A stretch of 64,000 nt of DNA, taken from NCBI GenBank assembly GCA_934633695.1, contig CAKTYT010000007.1, positions 6,625 through 70,624 of the forward strand, in the 5' to 3' direction. The stretch's first letter is position 1. Each line of letters opens with the position of its first letter. A model generated the notes under the pieces. The model was not told the origin of the DNA. It worked only from the letters and a program-made list of their open reading frames with translations, and made no database searches. This stretch comes from an uncultured Clostridia bacterium. Its GTDB lineage: Bacteria; Bacillota; Clostridia; Christensenellales; CAG-138. Position numbers and translations under genes: made by a program. Shown piece after piece: positions 55,221 through 63,339 of the stretch.

Positions 55221-57014
55221 TTATTCCTTGGGAATGAGGACGGCCTTAATTCTGCGGACGCCGGCACTGCTTGCCTCTTCCTTTTTGATTTTAAAAGTAC
55301 CGAGTTCGCCGGTATTGTTTGCGTGGGGGCCTCCGCAGATTTCACAACTGTAATCACCCATCGTGTAAACCTTTACTCTCTCTCCGTACTTGTCGCCGAA
55401 CACGCCAATCGCACCATTCTGTTTTGCTTCGGGAACGCTCATCTCCTCGCAGGTGATGTCAACGCCCGCATCAATAGCATTCTGAACCCACTTTTCGAGT
55501 TCACGAAGCTCGTCCGCTGTGACTTTCCTAGGGAAGTTGAAGTCGAACCTGAGTCTCTCGGCAGTGATGTTTGAGCCTTTTTGAGAAATGCCTTCGTCAA
55601 GGACGTTACGAAGTGCAGCATTGAGCAGATGAGTTGCGGTGTGCAGCTTTGCAGTAACTTCAGTTGCTTCAGCAAGTCCGCCTTTGAACTTGTGGTCTGC
55701 ACCTGCTTTGGACTTTTGCTGGTGCTCCTCAAATGCGGCACGGAAACCGTCGGTATCAACGGTCAGACCGTTTTCGCGGGCCATTTCTTCGGTGAATTCG
55801 ATGGGGAAACCGAAGGTATCAAAGAGACGGAACGCACTCTTGCCATCGATGATACCATTTTCGAACTTGTCCTTTATACGGGCAAACTCACGCATACCGT
55901 TAGTAAGGGTACGCTGGAAACGTGTTTCTTCCGTGTTCAACTCTTTGATGATGTGCTCACGGTTGTCATTGAGTTCGGGATAGACGGAGCCATAATCATC
56001 AACAACAGCTTGTGCGACCTGACTGAGAGCATTTTCGGGCATTCCAAGCTGCATTGCATACCTGAGAGCCCTGCGAATGAGCCTCCTGAGGATGTAACCC
56101 TGATCGACATTGGAAGGGGTAACACCTCTGGGGTCGCCAAGCATGAATGTGGCAGTGCGTATATGGTCGGCGACAATGCGGAAGGCTTTGACAGTGTCTG
56201 CATTATCGCGGTAGTTCTTGCCGGAAAGCTCGCTTATTTTTGCTAGAATATTGGTGAAGGCATCGGTATCATAGACACTCTCGGCACCCTGAAGCGTTGC
56301 AACGGTTCGTTCAAGCCCCATTCCGGTATCAACGTTCTTCTTCTCAAGAGGACGAAGCGGACCGTTCGCAGGCTGAAAATATTCCATAAAAACATTGTTC
56401 CAAATTTCGAGATATTTCCCACAGGAGCAAGAGGGGTCACAATTTTCACAACACTTTTCCTTTCCGGTATCGAAGAAGATTTCGGTATCGGGGCCGCAAG
56501 GACCGCTTGTTCCGGGAATCCACCAATTGTGCTTCGCACCGAGGTAGAAGATGTGGGAAGGATCAACGCCCATTTCAACCCAGCGGTCATGAGAGCAGGT
56601 GTCGCGGGGAGCATTCTCGTTTCCTTCAAAACATGTAAAATAAAGCCTGTTCTTGTCAATGCCGAGCCACTTTTCATCAGTCAAAAATTCCCAGCTCCAT
56701 GCAATGGATTCTTTCTTGAAATAATCCCCGAGAGACCAGTTGCCGAGCATTTCGAAGAAAGTGAGGTGACTTGAGTCTCCGACCTCATCGATGTCACCGG
56801 TGCGGACGCACTTCTGAACGTCGGTAAGACGCACGCCTGCAGGGTGAGCAGCACCGAGCAGATAGGGTACTAGAGGGTGCATACCGGCGGTGGTAAAAAG
56901 AACAGTGGGGTCATTTTCAGGGATCAGTGAAGCCGAGGGGATGACCGTATGACCCTTTTCGGTGAAAAACTGGAGAAAAAGCTTTCGCAGTTCTTTTGTC
57001 GTTAACGATTTCAT
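55221..57014 (-). CDS. alaS: Alanyl-tRNA synthetase lacking the C-terminal C-Ala/DHHA1 domain
   Basis: Charges tRNA-Ala. Only 597 residues, against about 870-880 for standard bacterial AlaRS. The class II catalytic core is intact (LFTTAGMHPLVPYLLG, then GDYFKKESIAWSWEFLT, and GMGLERTVATLQG). The helical tRNA-recognition region follows (RRLIRRALRYA), then an editing domain with zinc ligands HTATH and CGGPH. The chain ends right after editing, with no DHHA1/C-Ala coding. Such short AlaRS occur in some bacteria. It might be the main enzyme or a second copy. A consensus promoter precedes it. Confidence 0.9.
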   Translation of the reverse strand: MKSLTTKELRKLFLQFFTEKGHTVIPSASLIPENDPTVLFTTAGMHPLVPYLLGAAHPAGVRLTDVQKCVRTGDIDEVGDSSHLTFFEMLGNWSLGDYFKKESIAWSWEFLTDEKWLGIDKNRLYFTCFEGNENAPRDTCSHDRWVEMGVDPSHIFYLGAKHNWWIPGTSGPCGPDTEIFFDTGKEKCCENCDPSCSCGKYLEIWNNVFMEYFQPANGPLRPLEKKNVDTGMGLERTVATLQGAESVYDTDAFTNILAKISELSGKNYRDNADTVKAFRIVADHIRTATFMLGDPRGVTPSNVDQGYILRRLIRRALRYAMQLGMPENALSQVAQAVVDDYGSVYPELNDNREHIIKELNTEETRFQRTLTNGMREFARIKDKFENGIIDGKSAFRLFDTFGFPIEFTEEMARENGLTVDTDGFRAAFEEHQQKSKAGADHKFKGGLAEATEVTAKLHTATHLLNAALRNVLDEGISQKGSNITAERLRFDFNFPRKVTADELRELEKWVQNAIDAGVDITCEEMSVPEAKQNGAIGVFGDKYGERVKVYTMGDYSCEICGGPHANNTGELGTFKIKKEEASSAGVRRIKAVLIPKE

Positions 57015-57117
57015 AGTGGTTTCCTTCTTGATAAATTTTATTGCTGCTTCAGCTTACGCCGGAGCAACCCAACGACCCCTCGATTTCACCCGAAAGGCCA
57101 CAATACTCTAAAATAAC

Positions 57118-57147
57118 ATTATACACGTTCAAAGTGGAGGTTGTCAA
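57118..57147 (-). promoter_or_regulatory. Promoter of alaS
   Basis: On the minus strand TTGACA (57142-57147), an 18-bp spacer and TATAAT (57118-57123), about 100 bp upstream of the start. The leader shows no T-box signature. Confidence 0.8.
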
Positions 57148-57432
57148 CTTGAATAATGGAAAACTCATGTTTGGGAAAGTTGTGAGTTCCGGTATTTGCA
57201 TTTTTCCACTAACTATTGCTGTATTCTTTCAAACGCTGCATAAGTGGACGTGGGCAAGGTATCCACACTATGTTGTCTGCTGAATAGCGAATAGTATTGC
57301 CGTTGGGTATTGCTTTGATTGGCTTGCGAAGCCCATTAAATGCAGCAAACTCCAACGTACAAATCAATGACCAATCGGCAAAAGGTTCGGATCACACAGA
57401 TTTGGTAAGGCAGGACGAGAAAGGAGGAACGC
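57148..57432. other. Intergenic stretch, nothing recognised
   Basis: Between the alaS promoter and a small gene. No plausible gene, repeat or RNA was recognised; the composition resembles decayed element DNA. Confidence 0.4.
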
Positions 57433-57552
57433 ATGGAAGGCATGACCGATTTCCAATTCAAAGCAGTGATCCGCATGGTGATGAATATCATCGAAGACAG
57501 CGAAAGCAAGGAAGAAATGCTGAAAAAGCCGGAAGCCCTACTGGATAAGTAA
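57433..57552 (+). CDS. Small 39-residue protein typical of integrative elements
   Basis: A strong AAAGGAGGAAC site lies just before ATG 57433. The 39-residue product starts MEGMTDFQFKAVIRMV and is an amphipathic, acidic/basic helical protein ending in PEALLDK. Similar tiny proteins with a M-T-D-F-Q-F-K opening are common cargo in clostridial conjugative elements; their role is unknown. A ribbon-helix-helix-like small gene follows, as in such elements. Confidence 0.6.
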   Translation: MEGMTDFQFKAVIRMVMNIIEDSESKEEMLKKPEALLDK

Positions 57553-57677
57553 GTAATCAAGGCAACCGGCTACCACACGAACGGGGCGGAACTTGCCGCC
57601 GCCCTTCCGTGTGTACATTGTATCATGTCTTGCCCCGTAAATCAAGAGAGGACGTGATTATTATCGGCGAGAAAAAA

Positions 57678-57842
57678 ATGGGAAGACCCACAGTAAACCC
57701 GAGAACCGAGAAAATAGAATTTCGACTGTCGAAGCAGGAAATTGAAGATATCGAAAAGTGTGCGGCTGCTATGGGAACACAGCGCGTGAACGCTGTAACC
57801 GAAGGCATTCGATTGCTGAAAAAAGAATTGGGCTTGGATTAA
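57678..57842 (+). CDS. Small ribbon-helix-helix-like protein
   Basis: A 54-residue protein opening MGRPTVNPRTEKIEFRLS, a pattern seen in small CopG/RHH-type proteins of mobile elements: basic N-arm, one beta strand (KIEFRLS), then two helices (EIEDIEKCAAAMG and AVTEGIRLLKKEL). A GTG start at 57654 would add eight residues. It probably binds DNA as a dimer, perhaps regulating its own element or an adjoining tRNA-linked remnant. Confidence 0.65.
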   Translation: MGRPTVNPRTEKIEFRLSKQEIEDIEKCAAAMGTQRVNAVTEGIRLLKKELGLD

Positions 57843-57854
57843 GCCAAAGAAAAG

Positions 57855-57879
57855 CGGCTGTTGCTTGATGCAACAGCCG
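57855..57879 (+). terminator. Hairpin after the small RHH-like gene
   Basis: CGGCTGTTGC and GCAACAGCCG form a perfect 10-bp stem with loop TTGAT, but the T-tract is weak. The same CTGTTGCA core appears in other terminators here. Confidence 0.65.
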
Positions 57880-57954
57880 TGAACTTTATCTCTCAAACAC
57901 CAACCCGAATGTTCCTCTGATGAAAAACACCCGTGGTTCGTATTTGAGCTACTT

Positions 57955-58030
57955 TGGTGGAGCATAGCGGACTCGAACCGCTGACATCCACACTGCCAGT
58001 GTGGCACTCTACCAACTGAGCTAATGCCCC
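57955..58030 (-). tRNA. tRNA-Ala, anticodon GGC
   Basis: A complete 76-nt cloverleaf on the minus strand. The acceptor GGGGCAT pairs with ATGCTCC through G3:U70, the alanine identity pair. The D loop has AGCTCAGTTGGTAGAG, the anticodon loop CTGGCAG reads GGC, and the T loop has GGTTCGAGTCC. The 3' CCA is encoded. Confidence 0.97.
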
Positions 58031-58241
58031 ACAACAATGGCATTGTAGCACAGTCAGAGGCATTTGTAAAGTGCTATTTTAATATATTATGAGGATAGTG
58101 TGAACAAGTGAGGACAATTTCGGAAATAGGTGATAATTTCATGATTTCACTATGGACTGCCCAGCAGAAGTGTGATATAATGGCTCGGTGATGGTGCTTG
58201 CACCATTTACATTACTTTATAGAAAGAGGTAGATAGCTATC

Positions 58242-58565
58242 ATGAAAAGGATTTTGTGCATTCTTGCTTCTGCTCTTCTCGTTGCAACGATGGTAACGGG
58301 CTGCAAAGGCAAAAATACGCCCACTTCAGTGCCTAACGGCAATGACAAGGTATACAGTTCGGGTTCACCTACTACCAGGGATCCCAACTCGACTCCGAAC
58401 GGTTCTACTTCCACTGCCGGAAAGACTCAGGATCCGAATGCTGCGGTTAAAATCACACCTGCCCCGAGTGCAGATCAGGGTGTTGGCGGCAAGGTTACCG
58501 ATGAACCTACTGCGGAGCCTACGACTGAAGTTGATGTTTCTGCATCACCCGAAGGAAACGAATAA
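58242..58565 (+). CDS. Small Thr/Ser/Pro-rich lipoprotein
   Basis: A 107-residue lipoprotein. The signal sequence ends in the lipobox VTGC (Cys near 22). The whole mature part is low-complexity Pro/Thr/Ser/Asn/Asp (GSPTTRDPNSTPNG, TAEPTTEV), so it is a disordered surface tether without a folded domain. AAAGAGG lies upstream of the ATG. It is transcribed alone between a tRNA and a terminator. Similar linkers occur in the lipoproteins at 60823 and 61550. Confidence 0.75.
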   Translation: MKRILCILASALLVATMVTGCKGKNTPTSVPNGNDKVYSSGSPTTRDPNSTPNGSTSTAGKTQDPNAAVKITPAPSADQGVGGKVTDEPTAEPTTEVDVSASPEGNE

Positions 58566-58574
58566 TTAATGGTA

Positions 58575-58606
58575 CGAGTGCGGGCTTTGTCCTGCACTCG
58601 GTTTTG
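58575..58606 (+). terminator. Terminator after the small lipoprotein gene
   Basis: CGAGTGCGGG pairs with CCTGCACTCG (one G-U) around a 6-nt loop, followed by GTTTTG. Confidence 0.85.
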
Positions 58607-58749
58607 CCATAGATGGGTGCGTGGGTACCGACAGCCAAATCAGAAAATTGCTTTGCTGCGACTGATAGCAATACCGTCAGTTTGTTTGGCTACGTTCGGT
58701 ACAGCATCGATTTGCCTAAAATTTCACAGAAAATACAAAGGCGAGAGAT

Positions 58750-59161
58750 GTATTGAATTCAATGAGATGAAATCTGAAATGCCCAAATACGGACTGTGTG
58801 TCAAAATGTTGAAGCTGCATTTTTGCTTGATCCGTATGCAGAGACATTTTCAGAGTCTAGGGGAAGAAGTTTAGTTGACGGCAGTGACTATTTTCTGCAC
58901 TATATTGTTTCGCTGTTTAACAGGATTGGCAGATGCACGGCAATGATTTCGCTTAATGCCGATAAAAGTATTGTGGAAGATAGAGAATCAGAAGACCTTT
59001 TTTCGATGAAAATTAAACGTGCATGAGTGCTGGCAATTGGCAGAGAACTGTATGATATCCGGAACAAATGGACCGAAGCTGACGATTGTTATGACCACAC
59101 TGATTATCACGGCTCGGACGATAACTCTTCAATTGGTGAGTTGAAGCAGACATATCCATGA
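58750..59161 (+). pseudogene. Possible decayed coding remnant
   Basis: Coding-like translation appears in pieces: one frame around 58755-58800 (IEFNEMKSEMPKYGLCVK), then a +1 frame from 58800 (VEAAFLLDPYAE, HYIVSLFNRIGRCTAMI). That frame is broken by TGA at 59024-59026 and continues (VLAIGRELYDIRNKWTEADD) to a TGA at 59159-59161. The family was not recognised. Decay is inferred only from continuity of amino-acid composition across the frame break. Confidence 0.3.
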
Positions 59162-59435
59162 CAAGGAGAAAGGCAAAGAAAATGTTTTGCCCGTTTGAAT
59201 TGCACGTTGATGAGCCTGTTGACATAATCGGTTCACTTTATTGTATTGGTGCCGGCATTTGCATTTGCGGTAATATTCGGTTTCTAAGGCAAAATCCAAA
59301 GTTAAAAAGGCAACGAAGAATGCTTCCTTCAGCAAATGCGATAAGATTTGGATGAGTGAGCTATAAATTGGAATTAAATGGACGCAGAAAAAGTTTTTCG
59401 AGCATTTGGGGGATGTGTTCGCAAGGAGGAACGTA

Positions 59436-60071
59436 TTGAAAGAAAACGTAATAATATTTTGCTTACTGGTGCTTTCACTGGTGGTTATTGTTATTCTACT
59501 CGCAATAATCAAGAAGAACAGTTCAAACGGTGAAATAAGGAAAGTACGCAGTAGGGAAACTGCAAAACCGGAAATCGTTGCAGGCAAGTATGGAGAGAAA
59601 ATTGCTTCGGCAATCATAAAAAGCGTGTTGAATGAGGAAGATAATTACTTTACAAATGTGACTGTCACAAATGGCGAGCAAAAGGTTGAACTAGATAACC
59701 TGATAATCAACAGACGAGGCGTATACATAATTGAAGTGAAAAATTATACTGGTGAAATTTACGGAGAAATTCACGACGATGAATGGGAAAAGCTCCACAT
59801 CAGCCGCAATGGGAATGCGTACGTCAAAAAAATAAAGAACCCAATTAAACAGGTTAAACGTCAGATAGGAATAACCTCCGCCATTTTCAATAGGCACAGA
59901 ATCCGAGTATGGGTCTATGGTTACGTGCTGATGCTGAACAATAACAGTCCCGTGTCAAACAAATTTACCCTCAACAATGCAAAGGAGATAGATAATGCAA
60001 TTCACAACAAAGGCAAGTGCAACCTTGACAGAAAGACGATCGATGCGATAAAGCGTGTGCTGAAGGTATAA
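59436..60071 (+). CDS. NERD-domain membrane-anchored protein
   Basis: A 211-residue protein starting at TTG 59436, 6 bp after AAGGAGGAA. An N-terminal membrane helix (about 5-26) is followed by a basic linker and a NERD domain (about 50-165). Key residues are GKYGEKIASAI, the acidic E-L-D-N-L-I-I and the catalytic-type E-V-K-N (IIEVKNYTGEIYG), as in restriction-endonuclease-like folds. NERD proteins are predicted nucleases, linked to DNA processing or defence; activity is inferred. A P-loop kinase gene follows after only 7 bp. Confidence 0.85.
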   Translation: MKENVIIFCLLVLSLVVIVILLAIIKKNSSNGEIRKVRSRETAKPEIVAGKYGEKIASAIIKSVLNEEDNYFTNVTVTNGEQKVELDNLIINRRGVYIIEVKNYTGEIYGEIHDDEWEKLHISRNGNAYVKKIKNPIKQVKRQIGITSAIFNRHRIRVWVYGYVLMLNNNSPVSNKFTLNNAKEIDNAIHNKGKCNLDRKTIDAIKRVLKV

Positions 60072-60078
60072 TCGCTGC

Positions 60079-60603
60079 ATGAAAAAGCTGATTTTTGTCA
60101 ACGGAACAATGGGTTCGGGTAAGAGCAGTGTTTGCCGTGAGCTTATAAAGCTCCTTCCCAATGCCGTCATGCTCGATGGGGATTGGTGCTGGTACATGGA
60201 TCCGTTTGTCGTAACCGATGAAACAAAGAAAATGGTTGTCGACAATATCTGCTGCCTGCTTTTAAATTATCTTGATGCAACCTGTTTTGAAAACATCGTG
60301 TTTTGTTGGGTTATGCATGAACAGGAAATTATTGACAGTATACTATCACGACTCGACCTATCAGATGTGAGTTTCAGTTGCTTTACTCTGACGCAATCGC
60401 CGGACGTGCTTGAAAGCAGATTGAGAAAAGATGTTGACGCAGGGTTGCGAGACACCGGAATTATCGGCAGAAGTCTCGAAAAGATGTCTCATTATGAAAA
60501 AACAAAAAGCATTAAGATTAATACCGATGTGATGAATGTGCCTGAGATAGCTGAATATATTGCCAAGATACTCGACCGGAGCCTGTTATACAGCAACCAT
60601 TGA
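60079..60603 (+). CDS. P-loop kinase-like AAA-family ATPase
   Basis: A 174-residue cytoplasmic protein. The Walker A GTMGSGKSSV sits at residues 9-18 and LDGDWCWYM near 32 is the acidic/aromatic substrate region seen in small nucleotide or antibiotic kinases. A lid-like RLRKDVDAGLRD stretch lies near 115-125. It resembles shikimate/chloramphenicol-phosphotransferase-type kinases; the substrate is unknown. Its start is 7 bp after the NERD gene stop, so the two are likely co-expressed. Confidence 0.75.
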   Translation: MKKLIFVNGTMGSGKSSVCRELIKLLPNAVMLDGDWCWYMDPFVVTDETKKMVVDNICCLLLNYLDATCFENIVFCWVMHEQEIIDSILSRLDLSDVSFSCFTLTQSPDVLESRLRKDVDAGLRDTGIIGRSLEKMSHYEKTKSIKINTDVMNVPEIAEYIAKILDRSLLYSNH

Positions 60604-60740
60604 CCGAAAAAAGGGCGTTTTTTCCGTTGACTCGAAAGTTTTGAACCTCCCCTCATGAATGAGGATAGTTTTTAACGCTGCATGTCGAGACGTATTCGAA
60701 CATTGATACTGGGAGAAAATACAAAAAAGGTGGAGTACGC

Positions 60741-60769
60741 TTGCAAAACAGGTCGAATCGTGGTATACT
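60741..60769 (+). promoter_or_regulatory. Promoter of the lipoprotein gene at 60823
   Basis: TTGCAA (60741-60746), a 17-bp spacer and TATACT (60764-60769) with TGG before it (extended -10), 53 bp upstream of the start. Confidence 0.75.
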
Positions 60770-60822
60770 GGCGAGGAGTTTTTGAACGCATAATTGGCGT
60801 TCACCGGTAAAAGGAGAGAAAA

Positions 60823-61446
60823 ATGAAAAAAACAATTAGTATTGTCTGCATTATTGCAGCATTGGTGTTGGTTTGTTGTGCTTTTTTTGCGGCATGCACC
60901 AATAATCCGGAGACTACGGATACTCCCAAGACATCACAGCGACCGAACCAAAATAATGATAAAAAAGATGATATGCGTCTTCCTACAACAGATCCCCACA
61001 GCAATGCAAATGGGAATGACTATGAAAAAAATTGGGGAATTGATACTTCAATTGTAATTTTTACTGTAAATTGCAATGGTCAGAAATATGAGATTACCTC
61101 GGATAAGCTCTATGCATTCGGGTATACGGTTGATTATCCGAATACTGTATCTAGTTCGAAGACTCACGGTAATTATTGCCGTGTAAGCTTCAAGGATATG
61201 CTTGCAAGTCTTGGTGTTGATGTGGAAAACCTTGAGCTCAGCAAGCTTGAGCTTATAAATTCAAACGGTGAAAAGATAGATCTCAGCGGTAAAGCCGCTC
61301 AGATCGAGCTGATGGGCTGCGAAGTTGTTCCGGCAATGGACGGAAGGGTCATTGCCGGTGAAAACGGGCTGCTCGTTGTGGTTGATGTCGGTGGTGCCGC
61401 TAATCACGAGGAATACGACAATATCAAGACAATCAACATCAACTGA
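60823..61446 (+). CDS. Lipoprotein with C-terminal beta domain
   Basis: A 207-residue lipoprotein with lipobox FFAAC (Cys near 26), a Thr/Asn/Asp-rich linker (about 27-65), then a compact domain (about 75-207) with FTVNCNGQKYEITSDKL, YCRVSFKDMLASLGVD and GENGLLVVVDVGG. It resembles the ligand-binding domain seen in some molybdopterin-like or DUF4430-like exported proteins, but the match is too weak to name. AAAGGAGAG precedes the ATG. A terminator follows. Confidence 0.7.
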   Translation: MKKTISIVCIIAALVLVCCAFFAACTNNPETTDTPKTSQRPNQNNDKKDDMRLPTTDPHSNANGNDYEKNWGIDTSIVIFTVNCNGQKYEITSDKLYAFGYTVDYPNTVSSSKTHGNYCRVSFKDMLASLGVDVENLELSKLELINSNGEKIDLSGKAAQIELMGCEVVPAMDGRVIAGENGLLVVVDVGGAANHEEYDNIKTININ

Positions 61447-61459
61447 TTTTTTCAAACGA

Positions 61460-61506
61460 AAAGCTGCAGCAGGGTACTTGTGTGCCGTTGCTGCAGTTTT
61501 TTTCGG
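61460..61506 (+). terminator. Terminator after the lipoprotein gene
   Basis: CTGCAGCA pairs with TGCTGCAG, extended by flanking A/T tracts, followed by seven Ts. It is another member of the CTGCTGCA hairpin group. Confidence 0.85.
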
Positions 61507-61549
61507 TTTTAACTCATGCTAATCCTGTTTACGGTATAAGCATTGTTAT

Positions 61550-62065
61550 TCAGTTGCCCATTGCAGGCATGATTATCGTTCCGTCACCGAGAACGAAGAT
61601 GTTGCGTGCAAGCTCACCATCACCTTGGAGGGTTACTTTGTACGCTTGCTTACCATCGTACCTGTCGTATACGATGGACTGAATCTCACGGTCTGCAAAT
61701 ACGGTACGGATTGCAGATACGATTTCGGGTACATCTTCCTGTCTTACAATGCCTCCTTGAGTGAAGCCGGAAATTGAACCGTCTTCGGGAGGAGTACTCC
61801 TGTCGGGCTCACTGCTGCCGTCGGGAGTGGAGCTGTTGTCAGGTGAACCGCTGGGGTCGGGAGAAGAAGTTCCCATGTCATCCGTCGTGTACGGAGAAGG
61901 CACAATATCTCCGGAGTTGCCGGGTGTGCTGCTTATGCCGGGCGTTCTGTTGCTGATCTGCTGGGTGGGTTTTGCCGTGTTCTTGTCATCCTTTGCACAA
62001 GCGGAAACTATGAGCATAAGAGCGACAAGGAGTGCAGCAGCCAGCATTATTTTTGATTTTTTCAT
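61550..62065 (-). CDS. Lipoprotein with Pro/Ser/Asp linker and small C-terminal domain
   Basis: A 171-residue lipoprotein; lipobox LIVSAC (Cys near 23), a low-complexity linker (about 30-98, SPDPSGSPDNSSTPDG) and a C-terminal domain of about 65 residues (EDVPEIVSAIRTVFADREIQ, then AYKVTLQGDG and NIFVLGDGTII). The end part has the helix-strand-strand pattern of PepSY-like domains, a tentative reading. GGAGG precedes the ATG by 7 bp. No partner genes are evident. Confidence 0.7.
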   Translation of the reverse strand: MKKSKIMLAAALLVALMLIVSACAKDDKNTAKPTQQISNRTPGISSTPGNSGDIVPSPYTTDDMGTSSPDPSGSPDNSSTPDGSSEPDRSTPPEDGSISGFTQGGIVRQEDVPEIVSAIRTVFADREIQSIVYDRYDGKQAYKVTLQGDGELARNIFVLGDGTIIMPAMGN

Positions 62066-62151
62066 ATTGCCTCCATTTTCAGCCGTTTTCGGCGTGGTAT
62101 ACGAATATTGTTGGGGGAATCGTTCTGAATTATTCGTCAGTTTTTTCCAAA

Positions 62152-62185
62152 AAAAGCGACAATGCCGGAAAGCATGGTCGCTTTT
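62152..62185 (-). terminator. Terminator of the 53-residue protein gene
   Basis: AAAAGCGAC pairs with GTCGCTTTT, with an inner ATGC/GCAT stem. On the minus strand it is followed by a run of about seven Ts, a textbook terminator 22 bp after the small gene's stop. Confidence 0.85.
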
Positions 62186-62206
62186 CTTATGCAGGTTTTG
62201 CCGGTC

Positions 62207-62368
62207 TTAAAGATCGTCAGCATCCTGCACCGGAGTTTCTCCATCGACACAAGTGCCGGTATAACTGCCCAAGACATCAGACTTTATAGTGTCCGTACAA
62301 TTGGCAGACCGGTTCAGATCCGTCTCGATACTCCGTTTTTCTTTTTTTTCTTTGCTTCTCTTCTTCAT
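62207..62368 (-). CDS. Small 53-residue charged protein
   Basis: A short frame on the minus strand from ATG 62368. The N-terminus is very basic (KKRSKEKKEKR), the middle polar (DVLGSYTGT), and the C-terminus acidic (PVQDADDL). Small clostridial proteins with a basic head and a V-Q-D-A-D-D-L-type tail are familiar, but their function is unknown. No clear ribosome site precedes the ATG, which lowers confidence. The perfect terminator just downstream is the main reason to believe it is expressed. Confidence 0.55.
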   Translation of the reverse strand: MKKRSKEKKEKRSIETDLNRSANCTDTIKSDVLGSYTGTCVDGETPVQDADDL

Positions 62369-62513
62369 ACGAATATTGTCTGCGATAGGGAGGTTTTTAT
62401 TCCGAAATCAAAAAGGAAATTTGTGACAACAACCTAAAAATGAAACAACCGGCAGTTATACTTGACAATACACGAACTTACTGATAGCATAGCAACGAAA
62501 GGGATGATGGAAA

Positions 62514-63242
62514 ATGATGTCTTTGAGGAAGACGGTATGCTACTTTACCGCTGCAATTTTTTTGATGCTGACTCTTATCAGTCCGTGCGTCGCGGCTCAT
62601 GCGGAAGCTTATCCGCATGATGACAATTATGCCGTAATAAACGATCCGCCTGCCACGCTGCTGATTGGCGATGCTGACAGAGATGGCAGAGTAACAACCA
62701 TGGATGCACTTGTTGTCATGCGTTATGTGATGGGCATCGCAAACGATATTGACGGGCTAGGCTTTGCCTGTTCGGATGTAGATTGTGATGGAAACGTGTA
62801 TGCCACAGATGCATTGCTGATTCTGAGGGCACGCATGGGACTGAGTATTTTCCCGGGCAGCAGGAAAGTTGACTTTCTGAACTCATTGTTTCAACAGATG
62901 GGAAAGCCGTACGTGCGAGGAGGCTCTGGTCCGGACGTTTTTGATTGTTCGGGCTTGGCTTATTATTGTCTGAATGAGTCAGGATACCCAATTGGGCGGT
63001 GGACAGCGGCAGCATATGCAGGCAATGAAGACTGGGTGCGGATAGGGATCATTGGGGAGCTTAAACCGGGCGACTTGATGTTTTTTAAAACGTCAAGCGA
63101 CACAAATGTCTCGCACATGGGAGTGTATATCGGAGATGATATGCTTATCCATGCATCATATTCGCAGCAAAAAGTTGTTATTGCGACAATGGCAAGCTGG
63201 TTTGTTACCAATTTTTATTGCGGCAGGAGAGTTGATTTCTGA
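62514..63242 (+). CDS. Secreted NlpC/P60 peptidase with N-terminal dockerin
   Basis: A 242-residue secreted cell-wall hydrolase. Signal peptide about 1-30; dockerin about 46-113 with two Ca loops (DADRDGRVTTMD and DVDCDGNVYATD) placed before, not after, the enzyme. The NlpC/P60 domain (about 118-242) has Cys in FDCSGLAYY, His in SHMGVYIG and the third residue His in LIHASYSQ. Such enzymes cut gamma-D-Glu-diamino acid bonds in peptidoglycan. It is the sixth dockerin protein of the window and would need a cohesin, such as those encoded at 46214-52530. Confidence 0.92.
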   Translation: MMSLRKTVCYFTAAIFLMLTLISPCVAAHAEAYPHDDNYAVINDPPATLLIGDADRDGRVTTMDALVVMRYVMGIANDIDGLGFACSDVDCDGNVYATDALLILRARMGLSIFPGSRKVDFLNSLFQQMGKPYVRGGSGPDVFDCSGLAYYCLNESGYPIGRWTAAAYAGNEDWVRIGIIGELKPGDLMFFKTSSDTNVSHMGVYIGDDMLIHASYSQQKVVIATMASWFVTNFYCGRRVDF

Positions 63243-63304
63243 TACCGGCTCGAACCGTTCGACAGCATCAGTCACTATATATTAAAAATCGATGAAAAAA
63301 ACAG

Positions 63305-63333
63305 TTGCTTAATCAGCGGCATGCGGTTATAAT
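63305..63333 (+). promoter_or_regulatory. Promoter of the structured RNA
   Basis: TTGCTT (63305-63310), a 17-bp spacer and TATAAT (63328-63333). The expected transcription start is near 63340, exactly where the structured region begins. Confidence 0.7.
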
Positions 63334-63339
63334 AAACAA

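Noticed and set aside
57015..57117. T-box leader before alaS
   Set aside because: The leader of about 100 nt is too short and lacks the conserved T-box sequence and terminator.
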